DNA of 64,000 nt from Sphingomonas sp. HMP9 (GCF_013374115.1 NZ_AP022673.1:3000001-3064000); one strand, 5' to 3'. Shown: positions 44,203 through 54,230, counted from the stretch's first letter. A program made the numbers and translations. The notes: generated by a model not told the origin, from the sequence alone.

Positions 44203-44487
44203 ATGTCGGTGGTGAGTATCTGGGGGATGGAGGAGGAGCTCGCCGGCCGCTGGAGTTTGGCGTTCGAAGATTTCGCGCTTTTGAACGCAAAGCCTGCGGC
44301 GACCCGGCTCGGCTTTGCCGCGCAGCTGCTCCTGTACCGTACGACAGGGCGCTTTGGTCGCGGTGCCGGTGAGTTTCCGGATACCGCGGTAGCGTATCTT
44401 GCCGAGCAGATCGGAGCATCGCCTGCAGAGCTTGAGGACTATGACTGGCTCGGCCGATCGGGGCGACGGCATCGTGCCGAGATTCTC
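44203..44487 (+). pseudogene. Tn3-family transposase, N-terminal fragment
   Basis: From ATG at 44203 the frame reads [20 protein letters not shown], then [20 protein letters not shown] and [20 protein letters not shown], which is the DUF4158 N-terminus of Tn3-family TnpA. At about 44487 (after RHRAEI) it runs into the back of an IS256 gene and similarity ends. The transposon's outer end probably lies between 44085 and 44125, at the break in the GGDEF-EAL gene. It is a different Tn3 member from the one at 29-33 kb. Confidence 0.8.
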
Positions 44488-45369
44488 GACCATTTGGGCG
44501 ACCTTGCGCCATTGCCCCTTGGCGGCCTCAGGCGTTTCCTGGGCATAGGCCGTAGCGATGAAGGCCGAGACGACGCGGCGCCCGCTCTTGCCGGCATGTG
44601 CGGTGGCGTTACGCGCGAAATGTACGCGACACCGCTGCCAGCTCGCGCTGAACACGCGCGACACGGCAGCTTTGATGCCTTCATGAGCATCCGAGATGAC
44701 GAGTTTCACGCCGCGTAAGCCCCGCCGCGCCAGGCTGCGCAGGAAGTCCGTCCAGAACGTCTCGGCTTCCGAGGCGCCGATCGCCATTCCAAGCACCTCG
44801 CGCCTGCCGTCACTGTTCACGCCGACCGCGATGGTGACCGCGACCGAGACGATCCGACCAGCCTGGCGGACCTTCAGATAGGTGGCGTCGACCCAGACAT
44901 ACGGCCAGTCTCCCTCGATGGGCCGGTCGAGGAACGCCTTCACGCGGACGTCGATCTCCTCGCACAGCCGGCTGACCTGGCTTTTCGAGATGCCCGACAT
45001 TCCCATGGCCTTCACCAGATCATCGACCGACCGGGTCGAGATGCCCTGGATGTACGCCTCCTGGACGACCGCGGTCAGCGCTTTTTCTGAAAGGCGCCGA
45101 GGCTCCAGGAAGGCGGGAAAGTAGCTGCCCGTCCTCAGCTTGGGGATACGCAGTTCAACGGTGCCGGCCCGCGTCTCCCAGTCGCGCTCACGGTAACCAT
45201 TGCGCTGGGCGAGGCGGTCACTGCTCTTCTCGCCATACCCGGCGCCGGTCAGGCTGCCGACCTCCAGGTCCATCAGCCGCTGCGCGGCAAAGCCAATCAT
45301 CTCGCGCAGGAAATCTGCGTCCGCGCTCTTTCCCACCAGCGCCTGCAGGTTCATCGTATCGTCGGTCAT
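44488..45369 (-). pseudogene. IS256-family transposase, 3'-truncated
   Basis: About 294 residues from [20 protein letters not shown] at 45369. The first two catalytic Asp are present ([34 protein letters not shown]), as is the [20 protein letters not shown] block. The C-terminus with the catalytic Glu is gone: after QWRKVAQMV the sequence passes into the Tn3 fragment on the other strand. The terminal repeat side upstream of 45369 seems kept, with GGTGTAGCTGAGGGGTGGC near 45440 on the minus strand. Confidence 0.85.
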
Positions 45370-45853
45370 CGGAGTCTCCGTTGGTTGAGTTTCGCAACCC
45401 AAACCTAACCGAAGATCTCCGATGGCCACCCCTCAGCTACACCACGTCCCGGGACGCGACCCAACGCTGGGTCGCTGGTAACGTCCACGTCGCTAAGGGA
45501 TGGGCGGCCGCCTGCCTCTCGTATCCGCACTCTGCGTCCCCTCGATCGATGGGAGAGTTCGCCGGCCTGCAGAGACGGGCAGTCCGGGGCAGATTGGAAA
45601 GAAGTTGCCGCTTTTCGGAAGAGGATTTCCTGCGCGCGTGCGCGCCCGTCAGTTGATCGTCACCCGAATGGGCCGAGACCGGTCACGGGCTCGGTGGAGC
45701 GAAGCGGAATAGAGCGACGGTTCCGGCGAAGCCGGAGACGCCCCCACATTCGATGGTTCTCCTCGCGACGGACTTCAAGCCAATTAAGGGCTGTTCATCG
45801 TCGGAGGTTTCGCCAATTCTCTCCTCATCGTGAACGACAACGGGAGCTGCTGG
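45370..45853. other. Region without a recognised gene upstream of the lipoprotein
   Basis: It starts with the IS256 end (to about 45445). The remainder has only short frames without family resemblance. A hairpin TCCGGC-GAA-GCCGGA lies at 45722-45736 and may be a terminator or part of a small repeat. The last 30 bases carry CGGGAG, the ribosome binding site of the lipoprotein. Confidence 0.5.
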
Positions 45854-46525
45854 ATGCGAATTGGTTTGATGGGATGCGCCGGGATGGTGCTGCTCGCTGG
45901 ATGCAGCGATCCGAAGAAGGCCAGCGATGGGAATTTCAAGACAGCGATCGATGCGTACCTTGTGAAGAAGCCCATGTGCATCAACGCGCCGACGAGCGAC
46001 ACACGACCGACTGGTCAGGAGAGGGGGGCTTCACCGTTCCCGGCTTATGTCGCGATGCCGACCGCACCAGCGGGGCAGGCCAACTTCGAGGACAGGACCC
46101 GGTCGTTCGACGCGCTGGTGAAAAGTGGGCTGGCGAGCACGTCGACGGGAACGATCGAGACTGATTCTAGCTGGGGAGGGTCCAAGACCAAGCTGGCCGT
46201 GAAGATCTATAATCTGACGGAACAGGGCCAAAAGGCGTTCGTCAAATCTCCCGATGGGAATCCTTATGGCAACGAGTTTTGCTACGGGACGCCAGCGGTC
46301 AGCGAGGTAACGCAGTTCACTGAACCAAGCGCCGCTTTCGGGGCCACGATGTCATCGGTCGCCTATACTTATCATGTGAAGGACCAGGCGGGTTGGGCGA
46401 CCGCTTCGGCAATGGTCGAGGCCTTTCCGATCCTGAAGCAAACGACAGGCGACAAGCTTGAAGGGAAAACCACCGTGGTTCTCACGAATACTGGGTGGGT
46501 GGATAGCCGAGGCAGCAAATTCTAG
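45854..46525 (+). CDS. Hypothetical lipoprotein
   Basis: A 223-residue protein with a lipoprotein signal peptide, MRIGLMGCAGMVLLAGCSDP, with the lipobox LLAGC (Cys at residue 17). The Asp two residues after the Cys would signal inner-membrane retention by the enterobacterial rule. The mature part has PMCINAPTSDTRP, many beta-type segments and VYNLTEQGQ-like stretches, but I recognise no family. GGGAG precedes the ATG. It converges on ssb with a strong hairpin between them. Confidence 0.75.
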   Translation: MRIGLMGCAGMVLLAGCSDPKKASDGNFKTAIDAYLVKKPMCINAPTSDTRPTGQERGASPFPAYVAMPTAPAGQANFEDRTRSFDALVKSGLASTSTGTIETDSSWGGSKTKLAVKIYNLTEQGQKAFVKSPDGNPYGNEFCYGTPAVSEVTQFTEPSAAFGATMSSVAYTYHVKDQAGWATASAMVEAFPILKQTTGDKLEGKTTVVLTNTGWVDSRGSKF

Positions 46526-46536
46526 AACGTAGTTGA

Positions 46537-46560
46537 GGCCCGGAGCCGTAGCTCCGGGCC
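46537..46560. terminator. Hairpin terminator between convergent genes
   Basis: GGCCCGGAGC-CGTA-GCTCCGGGCC is a perfect 10-base-pair stem with a four-base loop, between the lipoprotein stop (46525) and the ssb stop (46575). There is no long T run, but placement and stability suit a bidirectional terminator. Confidence 0.75.
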
Positions 46561-46574
46561 GTGCCCGCCTCGGT

Positions 46575-46985
46575 TCAGAAGGGTACGTCGTCGTCATCCT
46601 GACCGCCGTGATCCTGCGTGTCGCCCTGCTGCTGGCGCCCCCGGCTGAGGAAGGTCACTTCGTCGGCGATGATCTCGACACCGAAGCGCTCGATGTCTTG
46701 GCTGTCCGTCCAGCGGGTGTAGTGGATGCGGCCCCGGATCATGACCTTCTGGCCCTTGTCGACATACTGGGCGACGGTCTTGCCGACGCCGTTGAAGCAG
46801 GTGATGCGGTGCCATTCGGTGTCCTCGACCCGGCGACCGCCATCATCCTTGAGGATCTTGCCTTCGCTGTCGCGCTTGGGGCGCGAGGTGGCGAGGCTGA
46901 ACTGAGTGATCTTGGTGCCGCCCTGGGTGGTGCGGGTATCGGGGGTGGCGCCGACGTTGCCGGCGAGGATGACGAGGTTCTGCAT
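46575..46985 (-). CDS. ssb: Single-stranded DNA-binding protein
   Basis: A 136-residue Ssb with an OB fold (MQNLVILAGNVGATPDTRTT, FSLATSRPKRDSEGKIL, EWHRITCFNGVGKTVAQYVD, KGQKVMIRGRIHYTRWTDSQ) and the acidic tail QDDDDVPF that recruits partner proteins. The linker is short. AAGGAA lies seven bases before the ATG. It is likely a plasmid-borne copy, since no chromosomal replication genes are near. It supports a plasmid or conjugative-element origin for this part. Confidence 0.93.
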   Translation of the reverse strand: MQNLVILAGNVGATPDTRTTQGGTKITQFSLATSRPKRDSEGKILKDDGGRRVEDTEWHRITCFNGVGKTVAQYVDKGQKVMIRGRIHYTRWTDSQDIERFGVEIIADEVTFLSRGRQQQGDTQDHGGQDDDDVPF

Positions 46986-48061
46986 TTCGAGGTTCCTTTT
47001 CTTGTTCGCCGGGGGTCCGTTCCCTCGACTGAACACCAAAAAAGACGGCCAGGAGGCCCTCTCCACCGAAAGCGCGCAGACGCGTAAGGGGAACCCCGAT
47101 CAGAGGGGTGGTGCGGGCAGCCGCGTAAGCGGCAACTCGGCCCGAAGGATCGCGGGTTGGGGAGGGCGGACGGCCGGATTAGGTCGTTCAGGAAAGAGAG
47201 GGGATGGACCCCAATGGCGGGCAACGGACAGAGAACCGTGTGCAGGACCAGCTTGTCGCATCGATCTGCCGGCAATGTCGGTGCCTCGATACGTCACCAC
47301 AGGCGGAATGATACCCTGACTGCCGTCGCCTTGCGCCGATCGCGGGCGGGCCAACCTCACCGGGACGACGGTCGCAGCGTGGACCTTGGCTCCGCCTTCC
47401 TGCCCGAGGCGCGCGCCGTGCCCCCATGTCGATATGGCGATGATGATTGGTCCCGCGCGATCCACGCTGCTGAACGGCTGAAACCCGAGCGCGGGTGTCG
47501 TGATGCCGATGGAGGCTTTCAAACGCGATCGCCAGCAGGGCGTCGCGCAGTCCATCATCGCGGCGTGGCGACTATGCCTCTGAACCGAGGCAGACTGCCG
47601 GGGGCAGCTCCGGACCTCGCCTCATGGAATCGCTCCGCGCCGGAAATCGGGGTGCGATAGCGCCCGCTTCACGCGATCTAGGCGAGGCACCGCACCGTCG
47701 AGCGTGGCATGGCTGCCTTCAGTTCAGTGTGGAAGAGGTCCAGTTGAGCCGCGCGCGATGCGCGTTCGCAGTCCTCGGCAATTTGCGTGGCGCCTCCCCG
47801 CCTTTTGCTGGCCGATGCTCATGCCGAGCATGGAAATTGTGGTGCGCCTGCCGACGGAGGCGAGCAGCGGTTCTCGGCAGAAGCGACCGGCAAGGAAGAC
47901 GATCGGGCCGGCGTACCGCGGCCCGATCGCTCGCCGTAGCTGGCGACCGTCTTCTCGCCCCATGCACGCCGCTCTGCGGCCATCACGTCGCGGAGGTGGC
48001 GTCATATAGGGCGAGAGGCGCTTGGTTGGCTTCACAAGGCCGTGCGCGGGCCGACACGATG
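46986..48061. other. About 1.1 kb with no recognised gene, upstream of ssb
   Basis: Frames up to about 150 codons exist on the minus strand (for example ending at 47100 and 47724), but their composition is that of GC-rich chance frames and none resembles a known family. The part next to 48061 continues the small frame cut by the IS3 element (see 49299-49342). The first 100 bases hold the ssb leader and promoter. Decayed plasmid backbone is the likeliest content. Confidence 0.45.
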
Positions 48062-48095
48062 TGGACTTGCCCCGATAAAGTGGAGAGGCATTTGC

Positions 48096-48956
48096 TCAGC
48101 GTGACGCAGTTCGTTCGAACTGGGCGGGGCTGATGTAGTCGAGCGCGGAGTGGCGCCGGACGGGGTTGTAGAAGCCGTCGATATAGCGGGCAATGGCCTG
48201 TGCGGCTTCGTCGCGGGTATAGAAGACGGTGCGCCAGACGAGCTCGGATTTGATCGTCTTGAAGAACGTCTCGACCATCGCATTATCGTAGCAATTTCCC
48301 TTTCCCGACATGGAGATACGGATGCCGTGGCGGCGCAGCTCGGCCTGGTAATCCACCGAACAATATTGACTGCCGCGGTCCGAGTGATGGATGAGCCCTT
48401 CAGGCGGACGCCGCATGACGAGGGCCTTGCGCAGCGCGGCGAGCGCCAGATCACGGTGCAGCCGGTCGCCGACGGCCCAACCGATCACACGTCGGGAGAA
48501 GAGGTCGATGACCACGGCCAGATAGAGCCATCCCTCCCGCGTCCAGACATACGAGATGTCCACGCCCCACTTCTGGTTGGGTGCCGTTGCAGTAAAATCC
48601 TGGTCGATGATATTCGGTGCGATCGGCCAGCTGTGCTCGCTGTCGGTCGTTCGTTTGAACCGGCGTTTCTGCCGGCCCCGTAGGCCGTTCTCACGCATCA
48701 GTCGCGCCGTGCGCCTGCGTCCGATGGCGAAGCCATCATCCTGCAACTCGCGTGTCATACGCGGGCTGCCATAGGTGCCGTTCGACAGCGCGAACGCAGA
48801 ACGGACATGCGCCAGCATCACCATATCGTCGCGTTGACGCCGACTGGCAGGTCGATCTTTCCACGCGAAATAGCCGCTCGGGCTGATGCCGAGCACTTGG
48901 CAAAGGCGGTGTACGGGGAAATCCTTCTTCGCCTGATCGACGAGCGCGAACCTCAT
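48096..48956 (-). CDS. IS3-family transposase OrfB
   Basis: A 286-residue integrase-like transposase with an HTH_21 part (FPVHRLCQVLGISPSGYFAW) and the DDE core: Asp in WGVDISYVWTREGWLYLAVV, Asp in LIHHSDRGSQYCSVDYQ and Glu in NAMVETFFKTIKSELVW. The start overlaps the orfA stop (ATGA); in this family a programmed frameshift near the overlap usually gives the OrfAB fusion that is the active transposase. The gene is complete. Confidence 0.93.
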   Translation of the reverse strand: MRFALVDQAKKDFPVHRLCQVLGISPSGYFAWKDRPASRRQRDDMVMLAHVRSAFALSNGTYGSPRMTRELQDDGFAIGRRRTARLMRENGLRGRQKRRFKRTTDSEHSWPIAPNIIDQDFTATAPNQKWGVDISYVWTREGWLYLAVVIDLFSRRVIGWAVGDRLHRDLALAALRKALVMRRPPEGLIHHSDRGSQYCSVDYQAELRRHGIRISMSGKGNCYDNAMVETFFKTIKSELVWRTVFYTRDEAAQAIARYIDGFYNPVRRHSALDYISPAQFERTASR

Positions 48957-49246
48957 CGACTTCCCTCCCGGGCGAAAAAAGCGGTCGCCCGCTTCAGTAT
49001 GTCGCGCTCTTGTCGGAGGATCTCGTTCTCCCGCCGAAGGTGCTTCAACTCGGCAGCCATATCTGCCTGCGGCGCCTCGCCGGGCATCTCCATCAATCGA
49101 TCACGACGACGGCCGATCCAGCGTACCAGCGTAGACAGGCCAACGCCCAGATCCTCCGCCACCGCACGCTGCGTACGCCCGCTGGTCGCCACCAGCCGGA
49201 CCGCCTCGTCCTCGAATTCCTTCGTAAATCGTCGCTGCTTCGTCAT
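48953..49246 (-). CDS. IS3-family OrfA
   Basis: A 97-residue DNA-binding protein, MTKQRRFTKEFEDEAVRLVA, with helix-turn-helix TQRAVAEDLGVGLSTLVRWI and a leucine-zipper-like segment (AAELKHLRRENEILRQERDI). The start at 49246 is preferred to 49255. It overlaps orfB by four bases. The truncated copy at 418-657 has R for H at one zipper position and T for A at another, otherwise the same. Confidence 0.92.
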   Translation of the reverse strand: MTKQRRFTKEFEDEAVRLVATSGRTQRAVAEDLGVGLSTLVRWIGRRRDRLMEMPGEAPQADMAAELKHLRRENEILRQERDILKRATAFFAREGSR

Positions 49247-49298
49247 CGAGTTCACCTTTCATCTCAGGAAAACTCTCCACTTTTCTGAAGCAAGTCCA

Positions 49299-49342
49299 AT
49301 GTACCAGCGCTCGCCAGCCTCCTCGTCATAGTTCGCGAGCAT
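49299..49342 (-). pseudogene. Start of a small plasmid gene interrupted by the IS3 element
   Basis: From ATG at 49342 the minus strand reads MLANYDEEAGERWYI and is then cut by the IS3. On the other side, from 48061, the frame continues VSARARPCEANQAPLALYDA then TSAT and stop. Just upstream (about 49370-49426) the end of another gene, PVPRKRKTDDAAE and stop, remains before the IS21. Neither gene is recognised. They are scraps of backbone between two insertions. Confidence 0.5.
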
Positions 49343-49514
49343 CGTCCACCCAGGTGAGCCAGCCTGAGAATTACTCTGCTGCGTCGTCCGTCTTGCGCTT
49401 GCGTGGAACTGGTTTTGCCGCCTCGGTGTTGATTTTCACTGAGAGTTGACCCGGAGTTTTCATCGAGAAGTGACCCGCGTCGAAGGGTTCATGTCATGCC
49501 CGCGGGGTTGCGGG

Positions 49515-50294
49515 TCAAGGTGAGGCTTTGTCCTTTTTCGGTTTGTCGGCCTCGGACCGGACGCGGAACCGGAAGCTGTCGTTGCCGGTCTCGACGATGT
49601 GGCAATGGTGGGTAAGGCGGTCGAGGAGCGCGGTTGTCATCTTGGCGTCGCCGAAGACGCCGGCCCATTCGCTGAAGCTGAGGTTCGTGGTGATGATGAC
49701 GCTGGTCTGCTCGTAGAGTTTGCTGAGCAGGTGGAACAGCATGGCGCCGCCCGAGGAACTGAACGGCAGGTAGCCCAGCTCGTCGAGGACGACGAGATCG
49801 AGGCGAAGCAGGCGCTCGGCGAGCTGCCCGGCCTTGTTCATGGCTTTCTCCTGCTCGAGCGCGTTGACCAGGTCGACGGTGGCAAAAAACCGGACCTTCC
49901 GGCGCCGGTGCTCGATGGCCTGCACAGCGAGCGCGGTAGCGATGTGCGTCTTGCCGGTGCCGGGGCCACCAATCAGGACGACGTTATCGGCGCCGTCGAT
50001 GAAATCGCCCTGATGGAGTTGGCGAACCATGGTCTCGTCGACTTCGGCGGAGGTAAAATCGAAGCCGGTCAGATCCTTGTACGCCGGCAGCTTTGCAGCC
50101 TTGATCTGGTAGGCGATGGATCTGACTTCGCGCTCCGCCATCTCGGCCTTGAGCAGCTGAGACAGGATGGGAACGGCCGCATCGAAGGCAGGCGCGCCTT
50201 GTTCGATGAGGTCGCCTACGGCCTGGGCCATGCCGTACATGCGAAGATCGCGCAGCATGACAACGACCGCGGCGCTGGCGGGATCATGACGCAT
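49515..50294 (-). CDS. istB: IS21 helper ATPase IstB
   Basis: A 259-residue AAA+ ATPase with Walker [16 protein letters not shown] and Walker [41 protein letters not shown] is the sensor region. IstB selects and bends target DNA and activates IstA. The start lies within the end of istA (11-base overlap). Complete and normal in length. It belongs to a different IS21 branch from the one at 61-64 kb. Confidence 0.94.
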   Translation of the reverse strand: MRHDPASAAVVVMLRDLRMYGMAQAVGDLIEQGAPAFDAAVPILSQLLKAEMAEREVRSIAYQIKAAKLPAYKDLTGFDFTSAEVDETMVRQLHQGDFIDGADNVVLIGGPGTGKTHIATALAVQAIEHRRRKVRFFATVDLVNALEQEKAMNKAGQLAERLLRLDLVVLDELGYLPFSSSGGAMLFHLLSKLYEQTSVIITTNLSFSEWAGVFGDAKMTTALLDRLTHHCHIVETGNDSFRFRVRSEADKPKKDKASP

Positions 50295-51807
50295 GGCGCA
50301 CCTCCTTCATAAGCGTGTCGTAGCGGCCGACATCGGCTTGGGGTTCACGTCGCAGGACGAGCGCCTGTGGGGCATCGATGGGCGTGACGCTGGCGGTCTT
50401 GCCGTCGACCAGCCGATGCAGGATGTTGAGAATGTGGGTTTTAGTGGCGACGCCGGCCTCGAGCGCTAGTTCGACCGCGCACAGCACCGCTTGTTCGTCG
50501 TGCTGGAGCACCAGTGCCAGGATATCGACCATCTCCCGGTCGCCGCCCGCGTGCTTGAGCAATCGCTCGCGCAATTTCCGAAAGGCGTCGGGCAATTCGG
50601 TAAAGGGCGCACCATTTCGCATGGCACCCGGCTTGCGCTGAACCACCGCCAGATAATGGCGCCAGTCGTAGATAGTCCGTCCTGGCGAGCTGTGCGCCCG
50701 GTCGATCACCCGGGCGTGCTCGCACACCCTGCGCCCTTCCGCGACCACGACGATGCGCTCAGGGTAGATCCGCAGGCTCACCGGCCGGTTCGCGAAGGAA
50801 GCCGGGACGCTGTAACGGTTGCGGTCGAAATGCACGAGGCAGGTCGGCGATACCCGCTTGGTATGTTCGACGAAGCCATCAAACGGGCGCCCCGGTTTCA
50901 TCAGGTCCGCCACTTCTTGCGCCCATACCTCGGCAACGGTGCCGGGAAGGTTGCCGTGCGGAATCTGTGCCCACTGTGCGATACACTGCTCTTCCAGCCA
51001 TGCGTTGAGCGCAGCAATGTCGGAAAGTTCGGGCAGTCGCTGCCACAGCCGGCGACGCGCATCCTGGACGTTCTTCTCAACCTGACCTTTCTCCCAGCCC
51101 GATGCCGGATTGCAGAATTCGGGTTCGAACAAATAGTGGCTCGCCATCGCCGCGAACCGCGCGTTGACCTGCCGCGCCTTGCCCGTGCCGATACGGTCGA
51201 CCGCGGTCTTCATGTTGTCGTAGATCCCGCGCCGCGGCACTCCGCCCAGCACCCGAAAGGCATGCTGGTGCGCATCGAACAGCATCTCGTGGGTCTGGAG
51301 CGGATACGCTCGCACGATGAACGCCCGGCTGTGCGACAGCTTGGTGTGCGCTGCCTGCAGCTTCACCCGTTCGCCGCCCAGGATGGCCCAGTCCTCGCTC
51401 CAGTCGAATTGAAAGGCTTCGCCGGGCATGAACACCAGCGGCACGAACGTGCCCCGGCCCGTCGTCTGCTCCTGGACCTGACGGTCGGCCTTCCACGCCC
51501 GGATGAAGGCCGCTACCCGACTGTAGGACCCGTCATAGCCCAGCACGACCAGGTCGGTATGGATCTGCTTGCCCGTACGCCGTTGCTTGCGCGATTTGCC
51601 AGCTTCCGTCTTCAACCATCCCGATAGCCGGTCGGCGAACGGATCCAACTTGCTCGGCCGGTCGACCACTTCGAACTTCGGCTCCACCGCGTCCGACCGC
51701 AGGTATTTGCGGATCGTGTTACGCGACAGCCCCGTACGTCGGGTTATCTCCCTGATCGACATCCCGTCCCGGAATGCCCAGCGCCGGATCACGCTCAGTA
51801 ACGCCAT
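50284..51807 (-). CDS. istA: IS21 transposase IstA
   Basis: A 507-residue integrase-type transposase from ATG at 51807 ([20 protein letters not shown]). The HTH is [20 protein letters not shown]. The core has Asp in [15 protein letters not shown], Asp in [16 protein letters not shown] and Glu in [18 protein letters not shown], and the C-terminus has the Mu-type beta barrel. An upstream in-frame start at 51858 is less likely. Complete; with istB it should be active. Confidence 0.94.
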   Translation of the reverse strand: MALLSVIRRWAFRDGMSIREITRRTGLSRNTIRKYLRSDAVEPKFEVVDRPSKLDPFADRLSGWLKTEAGKSRKQRRTGKQIHTDLVVLGYDGSYSRVAAFIRAWKADRQVQEQTTGRGTFVPLVFMPGEAFQFDWSEDWAILGGERVKLQAAHTKLSHSRAFIVRAYPLQTHEMLFDAHQHAFRVLGGVPRRGIYDNMKTAVDRIGTGKARQVNARFAAMASHYLFEPEFCNPASGWEKGQVEKNVQDARRRLWQRLPELSDIAALNAWLEEQCIAQWAQIPHGNLPGTVAEVWAQEVADLMKPGRPFDGFVEHTKRVSPTCLVHFDRNRYSVPASFANRPVSLRIYPERIVVVAEGRRVCEHARVIDRAHSSPGRTIYDWRHYLAVVQRKPGAMRNGAPFTELPDAFRKLRERLLKHAGGDREMVDILALVLQHDEQAVLCAVELALEAGVATKTHILNILHRLVDGKTASVTPIDAPQALVLRREPQADVGRYDTLMKEVRHAS

Positions 51808-51912
51808 GTCTATCACTCCTTGATCCCCCGACAGCCTGCCGGGGTGAGGTTGAGACACGGGTCACTTCTCGGTGGAAATTTATGCCTTCTCCGGGTCAGC
51901 TCTCAGTGGAAA

Positions 51913-54108
51913 TCAACACAGCGTGATCTTGTCGCGCGGCAGGCTGTCCGAAAAACGAAGTTGCTGGGTAAGGTCGAAGAGCGGCGTCGTGATGCCGAGC
52001 GCTGCGATCGGCGCCGGGGTGCCCGCGATCCTGTCGAATGTCGTCTTATTGTAATTGCCCGCAAGCGTGGCCGTGATCCGGCTCCCGTCCGGAAAACGGT
52101 GCCGGTAGTTCATGACCAGATCGACGCCCTTGGTCTCGGTGTCGACTGCGTTGGTCAGGAATGACAGCGCAGCGAAGCCGGACTGCCCGTTGGCAGCCAA
52201 AAAGCTGGTCAGGCGTGCGTCCTGAAAGGTCGACGAGATGGCTATGCGATCACGCACCTTGATGCGGTAGGCATCGAGGGTCGCCGTGAAGCCGCCCGCT
52301 TCGAAAACGGCACCGATCGACACGTTGCGCGACTGTTCAGGCTTCAGGTCTGTCGCACCTGCCAATCGCGCCGCGGGGTTGTCGACCGCCGCCACCCGCA
52401 CGATCGCCTGGGCGCCGTTTAGGATCAGTGTGTTGGATGCGTTATAGCCGGACTGCGCCAGAGCGGGCGCACGGAACCCCGTGTTGTAGGAGCCGCGCAG
52501 CGCCAGTCCGCCGAACAGACCCAGCCGCCCGGCAGTCTTGAAATTCGTGGTGCTGCCAAAGTCGGAATAACGTTCGTGCCGAACCGCCCCCGACACGAGA
52601 AGCCGGCCAAAAAGCTGCTTTTCCACTTCCCCATAGACCGCGATGCTGTCGCGAGCGATCGAAGCACGATCGTCGGGTCCATTGCTCGGGCCGGGTTGCG
52701 AACCGATCGGCCCTGGGCGACCCGCGTTGGGCCCATCCGGGATCAATACGCCACCGTTGCGATATCCATCGGGTGCCCCCGAGAAGAGACGGTAGGTTTC
52801 CTCGCGATACTCGGCACCGAAGGCCAGTCTCAGCGGCTGATCATCGCCGAGCGGGATCTCGCGCGTGAAATCGAGGTTCGAGGTCCACTGATAGAAATCG
52901 CTGCCGCCGCGGTAGAAACGTGACGGCGAGGCGGCACCCAGCGAGACGTTTACGCTGTCGACATAGGTCGTGCGGACGGTGCTGACGCCGTAGACCGTCG
53001 ACAGATCCCAGCCGAAGCCGGCCAGGTCGTCGCCACGCAGCCCGAGCGCGGTGGAGATATTTTCCAGCCGGGTGTCGAGACCCGGGCTGTAGCCGTCGGG
53101 GTAGAGCGCACGCACCGTTTCGTCCTGTCCGGGGCGGCGGAAGAAATACTCTATGTCGCCGTCGAGCCGGTTGTAACCGCCGAAGCTGTAGAGTTCGGCG
53201 CCGCCAGGCATGGGGGCGACGAGGTTGTAGAAAAGCTGGTAGTTCCGGTTGGGCTGGTCGCCTTGCTGGAAAACGCGCCGGTCGAACCCCGCTTCGCGTG
53301 GATCGAGCGTGCCGTTCGAAGGGGTCAGACCTGTGCCGGAGCCATAATTGGCCGAAGGCGCAACCGGTCGACCGGCGGCATTCGTCCCGAAATATTGCTG
53401 GCGGGTATCCGGCCGCGCGCGGTTGGTGCCGTCCCGGTCCTGATAGGCGGCGGTCAGACGCAGGACCCCATCGTTGCCGAGCGGCACGCCGGTCGAGGCG
53501 CTGACCTCGTACGTATCGCCGTCGCCTTTGGTGGTCTGTACGTAGCCCGCCTGCGCACTGGTGCCGACCGACCGGTCGAGGATCATGTTGATGACCCCCG
53601 AGATCGCGTCGGATCCGTATTGGGCGGCGGCACCGTCGCGCAGCACCTCGATCCGGGACATGGCGAGGGTCGGGATGGCGTTGAAGTCGACCGCGACGTC
53701 GCCGCGGCCGATGCCGTTACTGGAATTCAGATCGGCCGTAGTGTGACGACGTTTGCCGTTGATCAGTACGAGCAGTTCGCCGGCCCCAAGCCCGCGCAGC
53801 GATGGTGGCTGGATGAAATCGCCGACACCCGATGCCAGCGGCCGCGGCGCGCTGAAGCTCGGCACCTGGACCTTCAGCATCTGGATCAGGTCGACACGGC
53901 CGCTCTGTTGCAGCGCCTCACGCGATATGGCGTCCACCGGCGTCGACGATTGCGTTGCAGTCCGTCCGCCAAAGCGGCTGCCGGTGACGATGATGTCGCC
54001 GGCCTCCTTGTCGCCTTCGATCGCGTCCGTTTCCCGAACCGCCTCCTGTGCGAACACGGGCATTGGCATCGCAGCCGTGGCGGCAAGCGCCATCGCGAAT
54101 GATCGCAT
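51913..54108 (-). pseudogene. TonB-dependent receptor, C-terminus replaced by IS21
   Basis: A signal peptide (MRSFAMALAATAAMPMPVFA) is followed by a TonB-box-like DIIVTGSRFGG, the plug domain (PSLRGLGAGELLVLINGKRR, then IEVLRDGAAAQYGSDAISGV) and most of a beta barrel, 730 residues in all. The frame then enters the IS21 end after DKITL and stops at once, so the last barrel strands and the terminal aromatic residue are lost. Correct membrane insertion is therefore unlikely. Its plug resembles receptors of the Q-G-S-D-A-I-S-G type. It lies 122 bases downstream of the ABC operon on the same strand. Confidence 0.88.
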
Positions 54109-54230
54109 GAAGATCCCCCTTGTGTGATGTTATTCTATGACAGCGAGCAGGCGGCGACCGGCCGGTTTCCGGTCAGTGAAAGGCTTGGTAGGTTCGGTTG
54201 GCGATCAACCGCCGTGACGATGCGGTATCG

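Larger units (their letters stand above)
48062..49298 (-). mobile_element. IS3-family element (copy B), intact
   Basis: The ends TGGACTTGCCCCGATAAAGT (48062) and TGGACTTGCTTCAGAAAAGT (minus strand from 49298) enclose orfA and orfB. A 3-base duplication, ATG, flanks it (48059-48061 and 49299-49301), as is normal for IS3. Copy A at the left edge of the window is a truncated sister in the same orientation. Confidence 0.9.
49427..51918 (-). mobile_element. IS21-family element A, intact
   Basis: The left end reads TGTTGATTTTCACTGAGAGT from 49427; the right end, on the minus strand from 51918, reads TGTTGATTTCCACTGAGAGC, both followed by TGACCCGG. Each end carries a second copy of a GAGAAGTGACCCG-type repeat further in. 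istA and istB are complete. The flanking bases (CTCGG and CAGCG) do not match, so no target duplication is seen. Confidence 0.9.

Noticed and set aside
44032..45429. A complete IS256 transposase of 465 codons
   Set aside because: After about residue 294 from the true start, the frame passes through a Tn3 fragment on the other strand and into the GGDEF gene; the catalytic Glu is missing.
47100..47558. A 152-codon minus-strand frame upstream of ssb as a gene
   Set aside because: No ribosome binding site, no family resemblance, and a composition rich in Pro, Arg and Ala as in chance frames.
418..49298. A composite transposon bounded by the two IS3 copies
   Set aside because: Copy A lacks its inner half and one end, and the intact copy B has its own 3-base duplication, so both arose as single insertions.
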